DNA of 64,000 bases from Diphasiastrum complanatum (Eukaryota; Streptophyta; Lycopodiopsida; Lycopodiales; Lycopodiaceae): positions 46,808,617-46,872,616 of the forward strand of contig CM055097.1 in assembly GCA_029204225.1 (NCBI GenBank), read 5' to 3'. Under the pieces are notes generated by a model that was not told the origin of the DNA, made no database searches, and was given only the letters and a program-made list of their open reading frames with translations. A program made the position numbers and the translations under genes. Below, in pieces: positions 35,963 to 46,484 of the stretch (its first letter is position 1; each line of letters starts with the position of its first letter).

Positions 35963-35963
35963 G

Positions 35964-36012
<49 letters not shown>
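35963..36012. repeat. GC then GA microsatellite in the bL31c 5' leader
   Basis: About 17 bp of GC dinucleotides run straight into about 33 bp of GA, ending one base before the ATG at 36014. Confidence 0.95.
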
Positions 36013-36013
<1 letters not shown>

Positions 36014-36014
<1 letters not shown>

Positions 36015-36172
36015 TGGCGATGAGTATCGTAAGCTCTAGTCTCTCATCTGCATTGGCTGCTGCTTTCGCTAATGCATCATCGTCGTCGTATTCCTCTTGC
36101 TGTGCTGCTGCTGCTTCTCATGTGCATTCAAACTCTTCGTCTTTTTTCTTCGGTGGGAGTCGCGGTCTCCAG
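36014..36172 (+). CDS. RPL31: plastid ribosomal protein bL31c, exon 1 (transit peptide)
   Basis: ATG at 36014 opens MAMSIVSSSLSSALAAAFAN and continues in a Ser/Ala-rich, acidic-free stretch ending GGSRGLQ at a CAG|GTTGTC donor (phase 0). This is a classic plastid transit peptide of 53 residues, joined in phase to the mature bL31 exon at 37074. The ATG immediately follows a GC/GA microsatellite, so the 5' leader is purine rich. Confidence 0.85.
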
Positions 36173-37073
36173 GTTGTCATTTGCGTTTCACCTGCAATTA
36201 TTCCTGCTTTCATTCGCTTTACTACTGCATCCTGCATTCCAATGATTTAGCCTCCATCAGCATCTTTCACCTTTCTCGGCGTTGCAAGTGTAAGAATGCA
36301 GAATTTGAAGCGGCTATGAGTTTATCATGAGCTTCTACGGATTCTATTATAATATGCTTAGTATATGACTGGACTTGTCCGTAGAAATGAAGTTTAGGCA
36401 GCCAATAGTTAAATTTACATGTTTGCTTCTCAATTGACAGTGCTCCTTTTATGCACACCTCAGTTTTGGATTGATACGGATCTTCCACTTGATACAGTTT
36501 GACAGATTCTAGTGTTTGTGTCATAAGTTCTTTTCGTTTTCAAATTAGTGGGAGTCTTTTTGATAGCTTATTTTTAGGAATCTGACTGAGTTGCTAGTAA
36601 TATATCTTTCACGCTTGCATGGTGGTTAGGGTGATTTCCAACACCCTTTTGTTTTTTCACTTGCCCTTTGCTGTTCATCCGTTGTTGAATTTGTGCCTTT
36701 TACTGGATATCATGGTGGCTGAAGAGGGATAGCTTCGTTTGTGTTCTATCGAATACGAGGGGGCATGCATAGGGTTTGTGCTACATTTCTTTCGGTTGAA
36801 ATCTGACAACTTTTTCAATTATTCATAACTTCTCGTAGCATTTCATTATGCTCATCTGTTATGATGCTTTGTGTTTGGGAGTTAAAGGACGCCAGCTCTC
36901 TTTTGCCCTGAATGTGGTTATTGTTGAACATTAACCTAAAGTCCATGTCGCCTTTTTTTTTTTCAGAATTGTTTGCGTGAGTTCTGTTTTTTAATGCCAC
37001 TTTTTTGTTAGGTAGTATAAGCAAGATTATCCAACTTTGGTTCTTATGCCTTACAATTATCAATGTGTTACAG

Positions 37074-37397
37074 GTAAGCAGAGGTAAAGCAAGATTGACA
37101 TGCTTGAAGAAGGATATTCATCCTGAATTTCACAGTAAAGCTACAGTGTACTGCAATGGAGAGCTGGTTATGACAACCGGGGGTACACAGCCAAATTACG
37201 TGGTTGATGTGTGGTCTGGAAACCATCCCTTCTTCCAAGGCAATAAGTCGGCTCTTGTTCTGGATGCGGACAGAGTCGATAAGTTTAAGAAACGATATGG
37301 TAACATTGCAAAAATGTCTGAGATTCCTGTCCTAACAAGAGGAGAGATTATCATAGAGAAGAAGAAGAAGGGGCCTAAAAAGGGAGGAAAGAAATAG
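37074..37397 (+). CDS. RPL31: plastid ribosomal protein bL31c, exon 2 (mature protein)
   Basis: After a TTACAG acceptor the frame reads GKARLTCLKKDIHPEFHSKA, VYCNGELVMTTGGTQ, YVVDVWSGNHPFFQGNKSAL and VDKFKKRYG, ending in a Lys-rich KKKKGPKKGGKK tail and TAG at 37395-37397. These are the hallmarks of plastid bL31 (DIHPEF, CNGELVMTTGGT and WSGNHPF blocks), a protein of the large plastid ribosomal subunit near the central protuberance. With exon 1 the precursor is 160 residues, the usual size. The gene is intact with one 0.9-kb intron, so it is probably functional. Confidence 0.95.
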   Translation, partial: VSRGKARLTCLKKDIHPEFHSKATVYCNGELVMTTGGTQPNYVVDVWSGNHPFFQGNKSALVLDADRVDKFKKRYGNIAKMSEIPVLTRGEIIIEKKKKGPKKGGKK

Positions 37398-37826
37398 AAA
37401 AGTGTGTCAATGGCAATGATGCAGTTTTTAACCTGTCAAACTGTACGTGTAAATTGTTCTCATTGCTTTCAAGATAAATTTCCTATTTTGTAGTACTATA
37501 TGGCTAAGCTTGAGTTATTACCCCGAGAATGGTCTAATTTCTTCACATCTGGTGTTTATTGGTGATTATCTTGTTCTTATACCAGGTTCTTGGAGGAATT
37601 TCTGATATGATTTTGAGTGCAAAAAATCCTTTCAATGATGAGTGAAGCTGATTGATTGCTGTTTAGCTTCATGCTCTTGGACTGCATCATGCAGCCAAGA
37701 GGAGTTTGAAACCCTAGCTGGAAGTATCTAACAATCTTCTTCGTTTAATCTAGAGGTTGACCAGCAAAATGGCTCTTACTGATTACTCATCTGTATGATG
37801 AAAAACCAATTTGTGCGTACTCTGAG

Positions 37827-37883
<57 letters not shown>

Positions 37884-38662
37884 TTAAAACACTTGCCCCT
37901 TCATAGTGGTATTTCAACATTTCTACGTATGCTCTTTACAGGACTGATCTTCAATATGAAATCAGACTGCTAATGCTCGACAAGGGAAGCTGTTTATCCA
38001 TTTGCCCCAACATCCTTGCAGAAGAAAGTTTGAAACAACAAGACTGCAAGGATAGGCAGAGGCAGAATGTGAAAGCATACCCAGCTCAAAGTGTGACCTC
38101 TTCGATACCTTGGTTGCACTTATGACAATCTATTCATTAGAGAAATGGTACATTGGACTCTAGATATCTTGTTGGGCCTGATTTTCTTGACTTCAAGTAT
38201 CCATGTTATCACAAAGAATATGCTGTCCTCTAGGCTCTAGTCCATGTTCCTCCTGGAGGTTGTTCTCCAAGAGTGAATCTTCTCTCAAAGCTGAACATCC
38301 GTATGTAGATTTGAGCTATCGATATCCAGGGCACTTGACCCTAAAGGTAGGTAGACTAAGAATTGCTTTTGCTAGTTTGGAGGACTGACCCAAACCCAAA
38401 GCTAGTCCAATTATATGTCCAATCAGACACATAATATTGGGGTTACAGATTCAGGTGAATTGCGATATTAATAGATTACTTTCTCCTCTAGAGTCTCACA
38501 TTAGCAAGGCCTTCTCATCTCAAACTATACAAATTTTGGGCTCTATAACATCTGTTTTATGAAATCATCTACCCCCTAACAACCTATGGATGTATCATAC
38601 AATTCAACAAGTTTTGGGAAGGCCCTCTTGGGGTCAACCAAGCCATAGTCTCAATGGACACC
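37398..38662. other. bL31c 3' flank and spacer
   Basis: Contains a CT tract and no recognised coding sequence. The 3' UTR of bL31c presumably lies in the first few hundred bases. Confidence 0.5.
37833..37880. repeat. CT microsatellite
   Basis: About 48 bp of pure CT. Confidence 0.96.
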
Positions 38663-38667
38663 AATTC

Positions 38668-39184
38668 TAAAACGTTTTCCAAGACCTCCAATAGAGAATG
38701 AGCGTTAAGAACACAATAAGGGAGTGCAGTGGACGAAACCGTTCCAACCAAACCTAGACCGTCCAATCTAGCCCCCGAGCACTAGGGAGTATGGCAAATC
38801 TCTATGATAGGAAGCGCTTACCAATCCGACAGCATAACGGCCGCAGACTCTCAATGAATCAAATGGACACAGGAGTGGGTATATATAGAGAGAAGCCCCT
38901 CCTCTGTCTGTCCATGCAATGAATCCACATGTAAGCGTGCTATCAACTCATGCCTAACTCCCATGCATGTCCACTGCATGTAGGTACCCCTAACTCATAA
39001 TAGCAAAGACCCATGCATAGACACAATGCATGTACATCCTATCCCATACTAGGATGCAACACACATGCCTATACTGCATGCATGCATAGCCTAAGGTCCT
39101 ACTTAGCTATTATCCAAATTAGGCCTGGCCCCTACGTCTAAGGCAGCCCCCCAATGGTACAAACCCCCCATTAGGGTCGTAACA
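38668..39184 (-). repeat. 3' LTR of the gypsy element
   Basis: 517 bp. It contains GTATATATAGAG (TATA-like, either strand) and CATGCATG-rich sequence. On the element strand it begins TGTTACGACCC. Confidence 0.92.
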
Positions 39185-39197
39185 TGCCTCCCCCCTT
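39185..39197 (-). promoter_or_regulatory. polypurine tract of the gypsy element
   Basis: TGCCTCCCCCCTT on the plus strand gives AAGGGGGGAGGCA on the element strand, touching the 3' LTR. Confidence 0.85.
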
Positions 39198-39239
39198 ATC
39201 AGAATTCAAAGTCTGGGAAACTCTTCCTTAGATTACCTT

Positions 39240-40085
39240 CTAGTTCCCATGAATTCTCATCATCAGAATATCCTTTCCAACGAACCAGATGCTCAATAAC
39301 ATCCCGATTTCGCAATCGCTTGGATCTCGTATCAAGAATCTTTCAGGTTCTAAAGGAATCCTCTCAGATAAGTCTTCAAACGAATCTAGATTAGTACCAG
39401 AACCAACATGATCTCCCTCATGTAAACTCATCTTCAGACGACTTACATGAAACACAGGATGAGCCTTAGTTCCCTCTGGTAACTCTAATCGGTAAGCTAA
39501 AGATCCAATCTTTTTCAAGATTCTATAAGGTCCACTGTACCTAGCAGACAGTTTGTAATGCTTCCCAGTGCGCATTACCTTAGAATCCTTCGGAATTCTA
39601 AAATACACCCAATCTCCAATTTGAAACTCCCGAGGCGATCTTTTCAGATTAGCAAAATGTCTTACCCGATCCTGAAACATTTTCACGTGCTAATTGTAAT
39701 ATTTCTTGCATTTCACACAAGAAATCTGCTACTTTCTGAACTTTAATCGACTCAGTTTCAACTATTATCGGAGATCTAGGTTGAAATCCATACATAAGCA
39801 TAAACGGACTATACCCAGTAGCCGAATGCTTACTACTGTTATAAGCAAACTCAATCAATGGAAGATACTTTTCCCACTGAGATTGCTTAAGTGAAACATA
39901 TGCACGAAGCATTTGTTCCATCGTCTGATTAGTCCTTTGAGTCTGACCATCGGATTCCGGATGATCAGTCGAACCCATGCTGAAAGACGTCTCAAGCTTT
40001 TCAAACACTGTTGTCCAAACTCGGCATGTAAACTTAGGATCCCGATCACTAACAACATGGGGCTTCAGAATCTTCTTCCCGGGAT
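39240..40085 (-). pseudogene. gypsy integrase core and C-terminus
   Basis: Minus strand. VVSDRDPKFTCRVW (core Asp), then STDHPESDGQTQRTNQTMEQ with its catalytic Glu region, QWEKYLPLIEFAYNSSKHSA and TGYSPFMLMYG. The C-terminal module reads FQIGDWVYFRIPKD, KLSARYSGPYRILKKIGSLA and HPVFHVSRLKM. A frameshift near 39680 separates core from C-terminal module. There is also a shift at about 39995, and the frame ends in disrupted sequence near 39240. No chromodomain was recognised after HPVFHVSRLK. Confidence 0.88.
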
Positions 40086-40681
40086 GGGATGTTAGATGGA
40101 GCTTGCTGCAAACTGTTTATTGAGCTATGCTTTGATGATAGGTTGAGAACTATGATTTTCATACATGCATAGCTTGAGCAGATTGTAGGCTCTAAATTTT
40201 AAGGGTTTGAGAAAATCTGCATTATGTGGGTTCTTACAAATCAAAAGCTTTTAGCAAACTAAGATGGAATCTGGAACAATAATGAATAATGAATATAATT
40301 GCCCAAGTTTTCAGATGGTTGTCTCCTTGTGAACCCATTTCTTTTTTTTTATGATGCAAAAAAGTTGAAGACTGCTTTGTGATTGACGCTTGTCTTCAGA
40401 AAAAACTCTGTTGCATGTACAAAATCTGGAGAGGGGTGCTTAAATCTTGAATCCCTGCTGGGTTGCAAGAGATCTGTCAGTAGTAGAGCTACTGGTGGGC
40501 GGCCCTGGTGCCATTAAACCCTGTTTCTTCTTCACCTAACCTGCAAAGAAAAAAAAACCCTGATTCTACACCAATGAATCCACAAAAGAACTAAAAACCG
40601 CATGGCTTTGGGTGCTATCCAACGTCTCAGGTGGGGTAGCTGCAGATCCGGAGAGGAGGAGGTGCGATAGCCTGTGTGCGG

Positions 40682-40684
<3 letters not shown>

Positions 40685-40730
<46 letters not shown>
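40685..40730. repeat. CT microsatellite
   Basis: About 46 bp of CT in the presumed gypsy leader. Confidence 0.96.
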
Positions 40731-40732
<2 letters not shown>

Positions 40733-41094
40733 CGGTGATCCGGCCCTCTGCTCGCGATCTGGCTCTCGGCCAGGGGGGCGCGAGTTTGGAGTAGAAAGAG
40801 GGGGGCTTTATCAGGCATGGGCTTTAACATGTATAATTTTTTTTTTTTTAGTGTGTGTTGTGTATACAATGGAAATTTTTTTGGTGCATGTTGGGTCTTC
40901 ATGGCCTCCTCGGATGGCCATAGTCTATGTAAAGTTTTTACGGGTTCTTAAAACATTTTTTTGATCCTAAGTCGAAAATTAGTCTCTGGCTTATTTTTTA
41001 AGTGTAAGATGACGATTGCTAAAAAAATTGTTTTTTGTGGGGTTTCGGATGGTTTCCACAATTCTTATCGCAATTCTTTGTCGTGTTGGCAGTT

Positions 41095-41815
41095 ATGGCC
41101 GACATGGAACAAGAATTATTCGGTGAGGGAGTTCCGTCACCGGTTCGAAGTGTGGGAAGCCCGGACAATGGTCTGCAGTCTATTCTGGATGTGATAGGCA
41201 AAGCACTGCTAGAAATCCACCAGAGTAACAAGCAGCGGGACGAGCAAATCAAATTTCTTTTGTTTAAGCATGATGCAATACCTTTTTCACACTTAGATTT
41301 TCAGCCGGAAGTTTTTTTGGGGGACAAGAAATTTAAGCAGCCGGCAGTAGTGGAGTCTTGGATTAACAGGTGGAATAGCTATTTTGGTCTGCATGGAGTA
41401 CCTGAGGAGAAGCAAATTTTTTCAGTACTGATTTTTTTGGAAGGAAAAGCCATGTCGTGGTGGCGAGATCTCGATCCTAAGCCAGTCACTTGGGATGCTT
41501 TTCAGGATGTATTCTTGAAAGCATTTATGACTGTGGATGAAAGAGACTCGTATCGGCATTTTGTAGAGCTTAAGATGGGGTCGCGTGACTTGGACACTTA
41601 TGTCCAAGAGTTCATGGATCTTCTTACTAAAGTGTCGCATTTTCCTAAAAAGTACGCTGAGTGGCAGTTTGTGAATGAATTGCCAGCAGATTTTCAGAAT
41701 GAATGCAAGCGCAATTCTTTGAACTCGTTGGAGGATGCCATTCGGATCGCACGTGTGTACGATCAGACGGTGGTAGCTTTTAGGAAACGGGGGCAAGAGA
41801 AAAGCTCAACAAATT
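41095..41815 (+). CDS. gypsy gag (capsid), uninterrupted
   Basis: ATG at 41095 opens MADMEQELFGEGVPSPVRSV and about 240 clean codons. It contains VVESWINRWNSYFGLHGVPE, LEGKAMSWWRDLDPKPVTWD, AFQDVFLKAF and the YVQEFMDLL stretch, the retrotrans_gag pattern of plant Ty3/gypsy elements. The frame stays open to 41895, but its last 25-30 codons are antisense to the integrase zinc segment. No zinc knuckle or protease follows. It is better preserved than the surrounding minus-strand coding. Confidence 0.85.
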
Positions 41816-41825
41816 TACGACTGCG

Positions 41826-42219
41826 AAAAAAGTCCCTTCGTACCAAAACTAGAGTACGATGTATACCTGGATGCCCAGCGCAAGGTGCGTCATGACATTC
41901 AAATAAAATTTTCTTTTTTAATGCATCCACTACTGGTACACACACTTTTCCCCTTCTGAACAAAATTCCATTCCGAATGGAAAAATCATCCACTACCTTC
42001 TCATCTTTCACAACCAACTGATCACTTTGCAAATCAGTTCTTGATTGAGAGCCATTCAGAACTCTTTGCCATATAGGTCCAAAATGAATCTTGTTCATAA
42101 AGACCTCGAAATGAAAGATAGAAATCAGTAGTGTTCTCTGTGAATGACAACTCATTCACCTCTGCAATCTGACTTAAGGCATCCGCCACTTGATTTGACG
42201 ATCCTTTAATATATCTCAA
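41826..42219 (-). pseudogene. gypsy RNase H end and integrase zinc segment
   Basis: Minus strand. Immediately after the tRNA-like sequence it reads NLRYIKGSSNQVADALSQIA, the end of gypsy RNase H. Then, after a frame change near 42120, it reads FSIRNGILFRRGKVCVPVVD, KKKILFECHDAPCAGHPGIH and LVRRDFF, the H2C2 zinc segment of integrase. Everything normally upstream of RNase H is missing. Confidence 0.85.
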
Positions 42220-42293
42220 ATTAGAGTGCACAGCGAAAGCGTGGTGGGCCCATAACCCACAGGTCCCAGGATCGAAACCTGGCTCTGATACCA
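42220..42293 (+). other. captured initiator tRNA-Met sequence with CCA, at the primer-binding site
   Basis: From ATTAGAG to CTCTGATACCA this 74-nt stretch matches plant initiator tRNA-Met along its full length. The acceptor stem is ATTAGAG/CTCTGAT. The D-arm region is GCACAGCGAAAGC with one base missing, and the anticodon stem-loop is GTGGGCCCATAACCCAC with CAT at 42251-42253. The T-arm is CCAGGATCGAAACCTGG, the discriminator is A, and CCA lies at 42291-42293. Eukaryotic tRNA genes do not encode CCA, so the source was a mature tRNA. It lies where the element's primer-binding site must be, in the right orientation, one base from the 5' LTR. It is not a tRNA gene but reverse-transcribed primer. 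Confidence 0.93.
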
Positions 42294-42294
42294 A

Positions 42295-42799
42295 TAAAAC
42301 GTTTCCCAAGACCTTCAATAGAGAATGAGCGTTAAGAACACAATAAGGGAGTGCAGTGGACGAAACCGTCCCAACCAAACCTAGACTGTCCGATCTAGCC
42401 CCCGAGCACTAGGGAGTATGGCAAATCTCTATGATAGGAAGCGCTTACCAATCCGACAGCATAACGGCCGCAGATTCTCAATGAATCAAATGGACACAGG
42501 AGTTGGTATATATAGAGAGAAGCCCCTCCCCTGTCTGTCCATGCAATGAATCCACATGTAAGCGTGCTATCAACTCATGCCTAACTCCCATGCATGTGCA
42601 CTGCATGTAGGTACCCCTAACTCATAATAGCAAAGACCCATGGATAGACACAGTGCATGTACATCCTATCCCATACTAGGATGCAACACACATGCCTATA
42701 CTGCATGCAGGCATAGCCTAAGGTCCTACTTAGCTATTATCCAAATTAGGCTTGGCCCCTACGTCTAAGGCAGCCCCCCAATGGTATGGGGCCGTAACA
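42295..42799 (-). repeat. 5' LTR of the gypsy element
   Basis: About 505 bp and highly similar to 38668-39184. The main difference is a short deletion near 42786 (the ACAAACCCCCCATT-like piece). Directly preceded by the tRNA-derived sequence. Confidence 0.92.
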
Positions 42800-42804
42800 A
42801 ATTC

Positions 42805-45800
42805 CCTCTACATGAGGGAGCCCTCCTTGACCTGTTACACATAGCCCAATATGTGTTGTAGAGAGTATTGTTGCAGTATGTTCATAGTAGACCGTGCCAT
42901 TGCGCAATTGTTGCAACAAGTTAACTACATTAAAAAAGAAACAAGTTAACTTTAACAAGTCACAACAGATCAAGGAAGACTAAGGACCAACGTGGTGAAA
43001 ACCTTGACATGCTTGACCTTAGCATATAAAAAAAAGGGTCGTCATGGGGTATACCCTGGCACTAATATCCTAGGTTCAATACATGATGTGTTGAGTTTTG
43101 AAGCCTATAAAGGCGTTTAGTATTTTGAAGAATGTTTTTAAGTATGCTTGTAGCCTATGAAGTAGAAAAGTTAATCTAGATGTAAATGGCAATTTGCTTC
43201 TTGCCATGATAAATGTCTTCCTCGCTGTACTAGCTTGTGCAATTCATTGTGGTGGGATGGTGACATGTATTTGTCGAGTTTGCTTTTAGAGTATTTTATG
43301 GTACCATATCATTCAAATGATGCTTTATTCTACCTAAGGGATAAGAAATTGGCTCTCGATTTATCAAGTGGGACTATGTGATGTTTGATTTTGAGCACGT
43401 TTCTCTCACTTTGCACCTTTTAGATGCAAATATGACTACCCTTTGGTTGGGGTACTATTAGTCAATATAGAGACGGTCTTTGTTGATTTTTTATACCAAC
43501 AAGTAAATGGGTGCCCCAAAAGGACAATTAGTGGTGATTGAACCACAGTGTACTAAATGAGATATGCTAGGCTTGATCTCAACTTGCTCAAACCTGGACA
43601 TTCAATTGGGTGATTGAGATTGGTACCACTATTGGAAATAGATCAATGTATTGATTCAATGTCCTGCAAATGATGCTAATGTTCTATAAATTCTTATTAA
43701 CTTGATGATACCTTTACAAAAGATCATCAACTTCCTAAGAGATGGGAGCTAGTTGTGTCAATTCAGAAGAGGTAGGAGATGATGCCTCATGTTTGCAAAT
43801 AAGTGCATGCATCAAGTCCTAGTTAGGCATCTAGTAAGTTGCTTATCGAATATAAGCTAATAAATTTGTTGTGAATGAGTTCCATGGAAGGTGATGGTAG
43901 CCACATGTACAATGGTAATGTGTGAAGCTCAAAGAAACCTTCCCTAGGGATGATAACTAAACGTCTTGAATAATGTTATCATGCTGTATGGGCACAACAT
44001 AAAACCCAACAATTTGATATCAAGTTGCCTCCTAACATGTGTATGTTATGAAGTGCTTGGGAGGTTGCAACCTAAGTTTGTAGGTCTACGGTGCAACATG
44101 GATGCGGGAAATGACATCGCTATTGATAAAACAATGTGCGTTGCTAATATCAACTTATGCTATAAGCTCTTTGCCAAATATGTAACTAGAGCCATTGATG
44201 CCACTAATTAGGTCTACTTGCCAAAGTAGTCATAAACCTCTCAAGAAATGCAATTGGAATAGGAACAAAGGTAAATGGTGTATCATCAAGAGGTGTAAAA
44301 ATAGAACCTTTTGTTCCATTATAGTCGATGCACGTACAACGATTGGTGATATTGTGTTTTGATGTGGAGAAGGTGAGGGAAGTACTGTAGAACCATATTT
44401 ATGATCGTTGTGGAGACTGTTGTATATGATCATGTGACTCCTACGTATAGTCGTGTTGTCTACAAAGATTAATAACCTCTAAGCTAAGATGTTGTATAGA
44501 AGATGTATGCTCTTAGCACTAGCAGATGTGCAAGTAGTAGACATAATAGGATGGATAGTGGCACAAACCACTTAAGTATTAGCATAAGAGAGCATTATAT
44601 ATTGTCCCTCCAAACAAGCATTGTAGCAAATTGAAAAGATATCTCAAGTTGTAGTAGTTTGCAAATGGGTCATAATTAGATGACACAGTGGTAAGAATCA
44701 CTCAATACCAGTCTTGTGAACACTCCTACATATTGTCTCATCAAGTTGCAATAGAAAAGCTCTCAAAAGTAAAGCACTTGCTTGCTAAGACTTGTCAATT
44801 GATCTCCAATCACTAAATGTGAATGAGCTTTGTGTGTCAATTGCATAAATATTGCCTCTTCAAAGTAGCTCACTAGATGAAAAAGGAGGTCGTGAAATTG
44901 ACTAATGCTTGTGCAAAAATAACAAGGTGGCACACTTGTTGATGGAAGAGCCAGCAATAAGTGAATTGTTGGAGTGAAAGAAGTATAATGCATCTATAGA
45001 TGTTTGTTGGAGGTCAGTGTGGCTAGAGAGAGGAATAGGTCGCTTCTATCAGTCGTGGATAGTTGGAGCAGGAAGACCAAAACCAGGCAATGTAGATTAG
45101 TTGTTGATAAGGAAAATGATTAGAAAGTAGGTAAACCACTAAAGAGAAAGAAGCTTTGTGAATCATTGATGGGAAGATCCTTCACCAGGTGGATATTTGG
45201 CAAGAAAAAGTGGATTTAGGTGTGAACCGCTATGGAGAAAGATCTAACCAAGCCCGTCAGTGGTTGGAAAACAAGAGTTATGGAAGTTAATTGTTGATGG
45301 CTAAGCTCTCCATGTGCCCAAATAAGTGCTCTAATGAGATTTCATGAGCTCAATTACACAATTGGCATCACATAAAGTACATGATACTAAAAGATGAATC
45401 CATAACAATCTTCTACAAAGAATACAAAATGACTACCAACTTGATCCTCTACAAGAGATGTTGAGTCTCTTGCAAAGAACCACAGAAGAATCAAGAGTAT
45501 GAAGCTCTCAAATGAATTGCAATAAAACATCCACTCATACCCTTTAGATTAGGGCTAGGTCACCCCCTGCACAATTATTGAAGCACGTACACATTTTTAC
45601 AACCTTGATATCGAGGTCGTACAATCTTATCCACATATCTGTGAAATAAAAATAGTAAATGGGCCTTACTATGACAAATGGACCAATAAATAGTAAATGG
45701 GTCAAGGGACCCTATGATGCCAAATAGTGCCAATAACATCAAGCACTATTCTATAAGCATGGTTGTCATATAATTATATAACAATTTCTTTGTAAATTGC

Positions 45801-46110
45801 ATTCAAGTTCTAGGCCCTCCATCTTATGCATTCACTTCTATCATTGTGCAAATTGATGCATGCAATGACATGTTCTGAGCTTAGTACCAGAAATTTGAAA
45901 GTCAACATAATTAGGTGCACAATTTAGTAATTATACTTTGAAGGATGTGTAGTGATTGTTTTGGAAGGAGGTTCCTGTGCAAGTTTCATAAACTGTACAT
46001 ATTAATTTCCTATGCATAGTGCTAAATTTTAAATGTATTCATTGTGTATAGCTTAAAGTTTAGAAGGTATAGAATGATGACTCTTTGTTTATGCTCGTCC
46101 AAAAATAGCC
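42805..46110. other. anonymous AT-rich DNA
   Basis: More than 3 kb without a domain I recognise. The open frames 43966-44211 (plus), 44230-44433 and 44763-44993 (minus) lack motifs. It is probably old repeat DNA, and may include the eroded 5' end of the copia element at 46-49 kb. Confidence 0.45.
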
Positions 46111-46117
46111 AAAATTG

Positions 46118-46460
46118 ACAAGATTTGATTGTAAGTAGATTTCACATCATCTTATCTTCATTCCAACTTTGTGAGGGAGTGCTAGAACTGAGATTATAAG
46201 TCCATTTGTTGGATTAGAAATCTAATTTGAGTGAGACACTACAAGAAAGAGACCTTAGTGAGTTTCTAGAGACAACCAAATCCATTTCTTGGCAAGATTT
46301 GTTTGAAAGTAGTTTTCACTTCATCTTATCTTCGTTCCAGCTTTGTGAGGGAGTGATAGAACTGTGATTATGAGTCCACTTGTTGGATTAGAAATCAAAT
46401 TTGAGTGAAACACTGCAAGTGTGAGACCTTTGTGAGTTTCAAGTCAATCAAATCTATTTC
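46118..46460. repeat. tandem duplication (period about 174 bp) ahead of copia gag
   Basis: The block from AAGATTTGATTGTAAGTAGA (about 46119) recurs from AAGATTTGTTTGAAAGTAGT (about 46294), including TTTGTGAGGGAGTG, TTGTTGGATTAGAAATC and GAGTTTC. The copies have about 10-15% visible differences. It occupies the leader position before the gag ATG at 46485. Confidence 0.88.
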
Positions 46461-46484
46461 TTGTTTGTAGAAGTCACTAGTAAG

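Larger units (their letters stand above)
40086..41825 (+). mobile_element. gypsy block in opposite orientation (leader and gag)
   Basis: This 1.7-kb plus-oriented block interrupts the minus-oriented integrase between its zinc segment and its catalytic core. It starts with about 1 kb of non-coding sequence including a CT microsatellite, then carries an open gag. No LTR, primer site or target duplication could be defined at its ends. It is either an independent fragment inserted later or the host element's own leader and gag, inverted. The gag reading merges at its 3' end with antisense of the integrase zinc segment, so the right junction lies near 41800-41830. Confidence 0.65.
38663..42804 (-). 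mobile_element. Ty3/gypsy element, deleted and rearranged, with TSD
   Basis: LTRs at 38668-39184 and 42295-42799 are flanked by an exact AATTC duplication (38663-38667 and 42800-42804), so this was one insertion event. A purine tract (minus strand AAGGGGGGAGGCA, 39185-39197) abuts the left LTR, giving minus orientation. On the minus strand the interior has a full-length initiator tRNA-Met sequence next to the 5' LTR, then the RNase H end, the integrase zinc segment, a 1.7-kb block holding gag in the opposite orientation, then the integrase core and C-terminus. Leader, protease and reverse transcriptase are absent. It cannot move on its own. Confidence 0.92.

Noticed and set aside
42220-42293. 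A functional initiator tRNA-Met gene
   Set aside because: It carries the CCA that eukaryotic tRNA genes lack, has a base missing in the D-arm, and sits exactly at an LTR primer-binding site. It is reverse-transcribed primer sequence.
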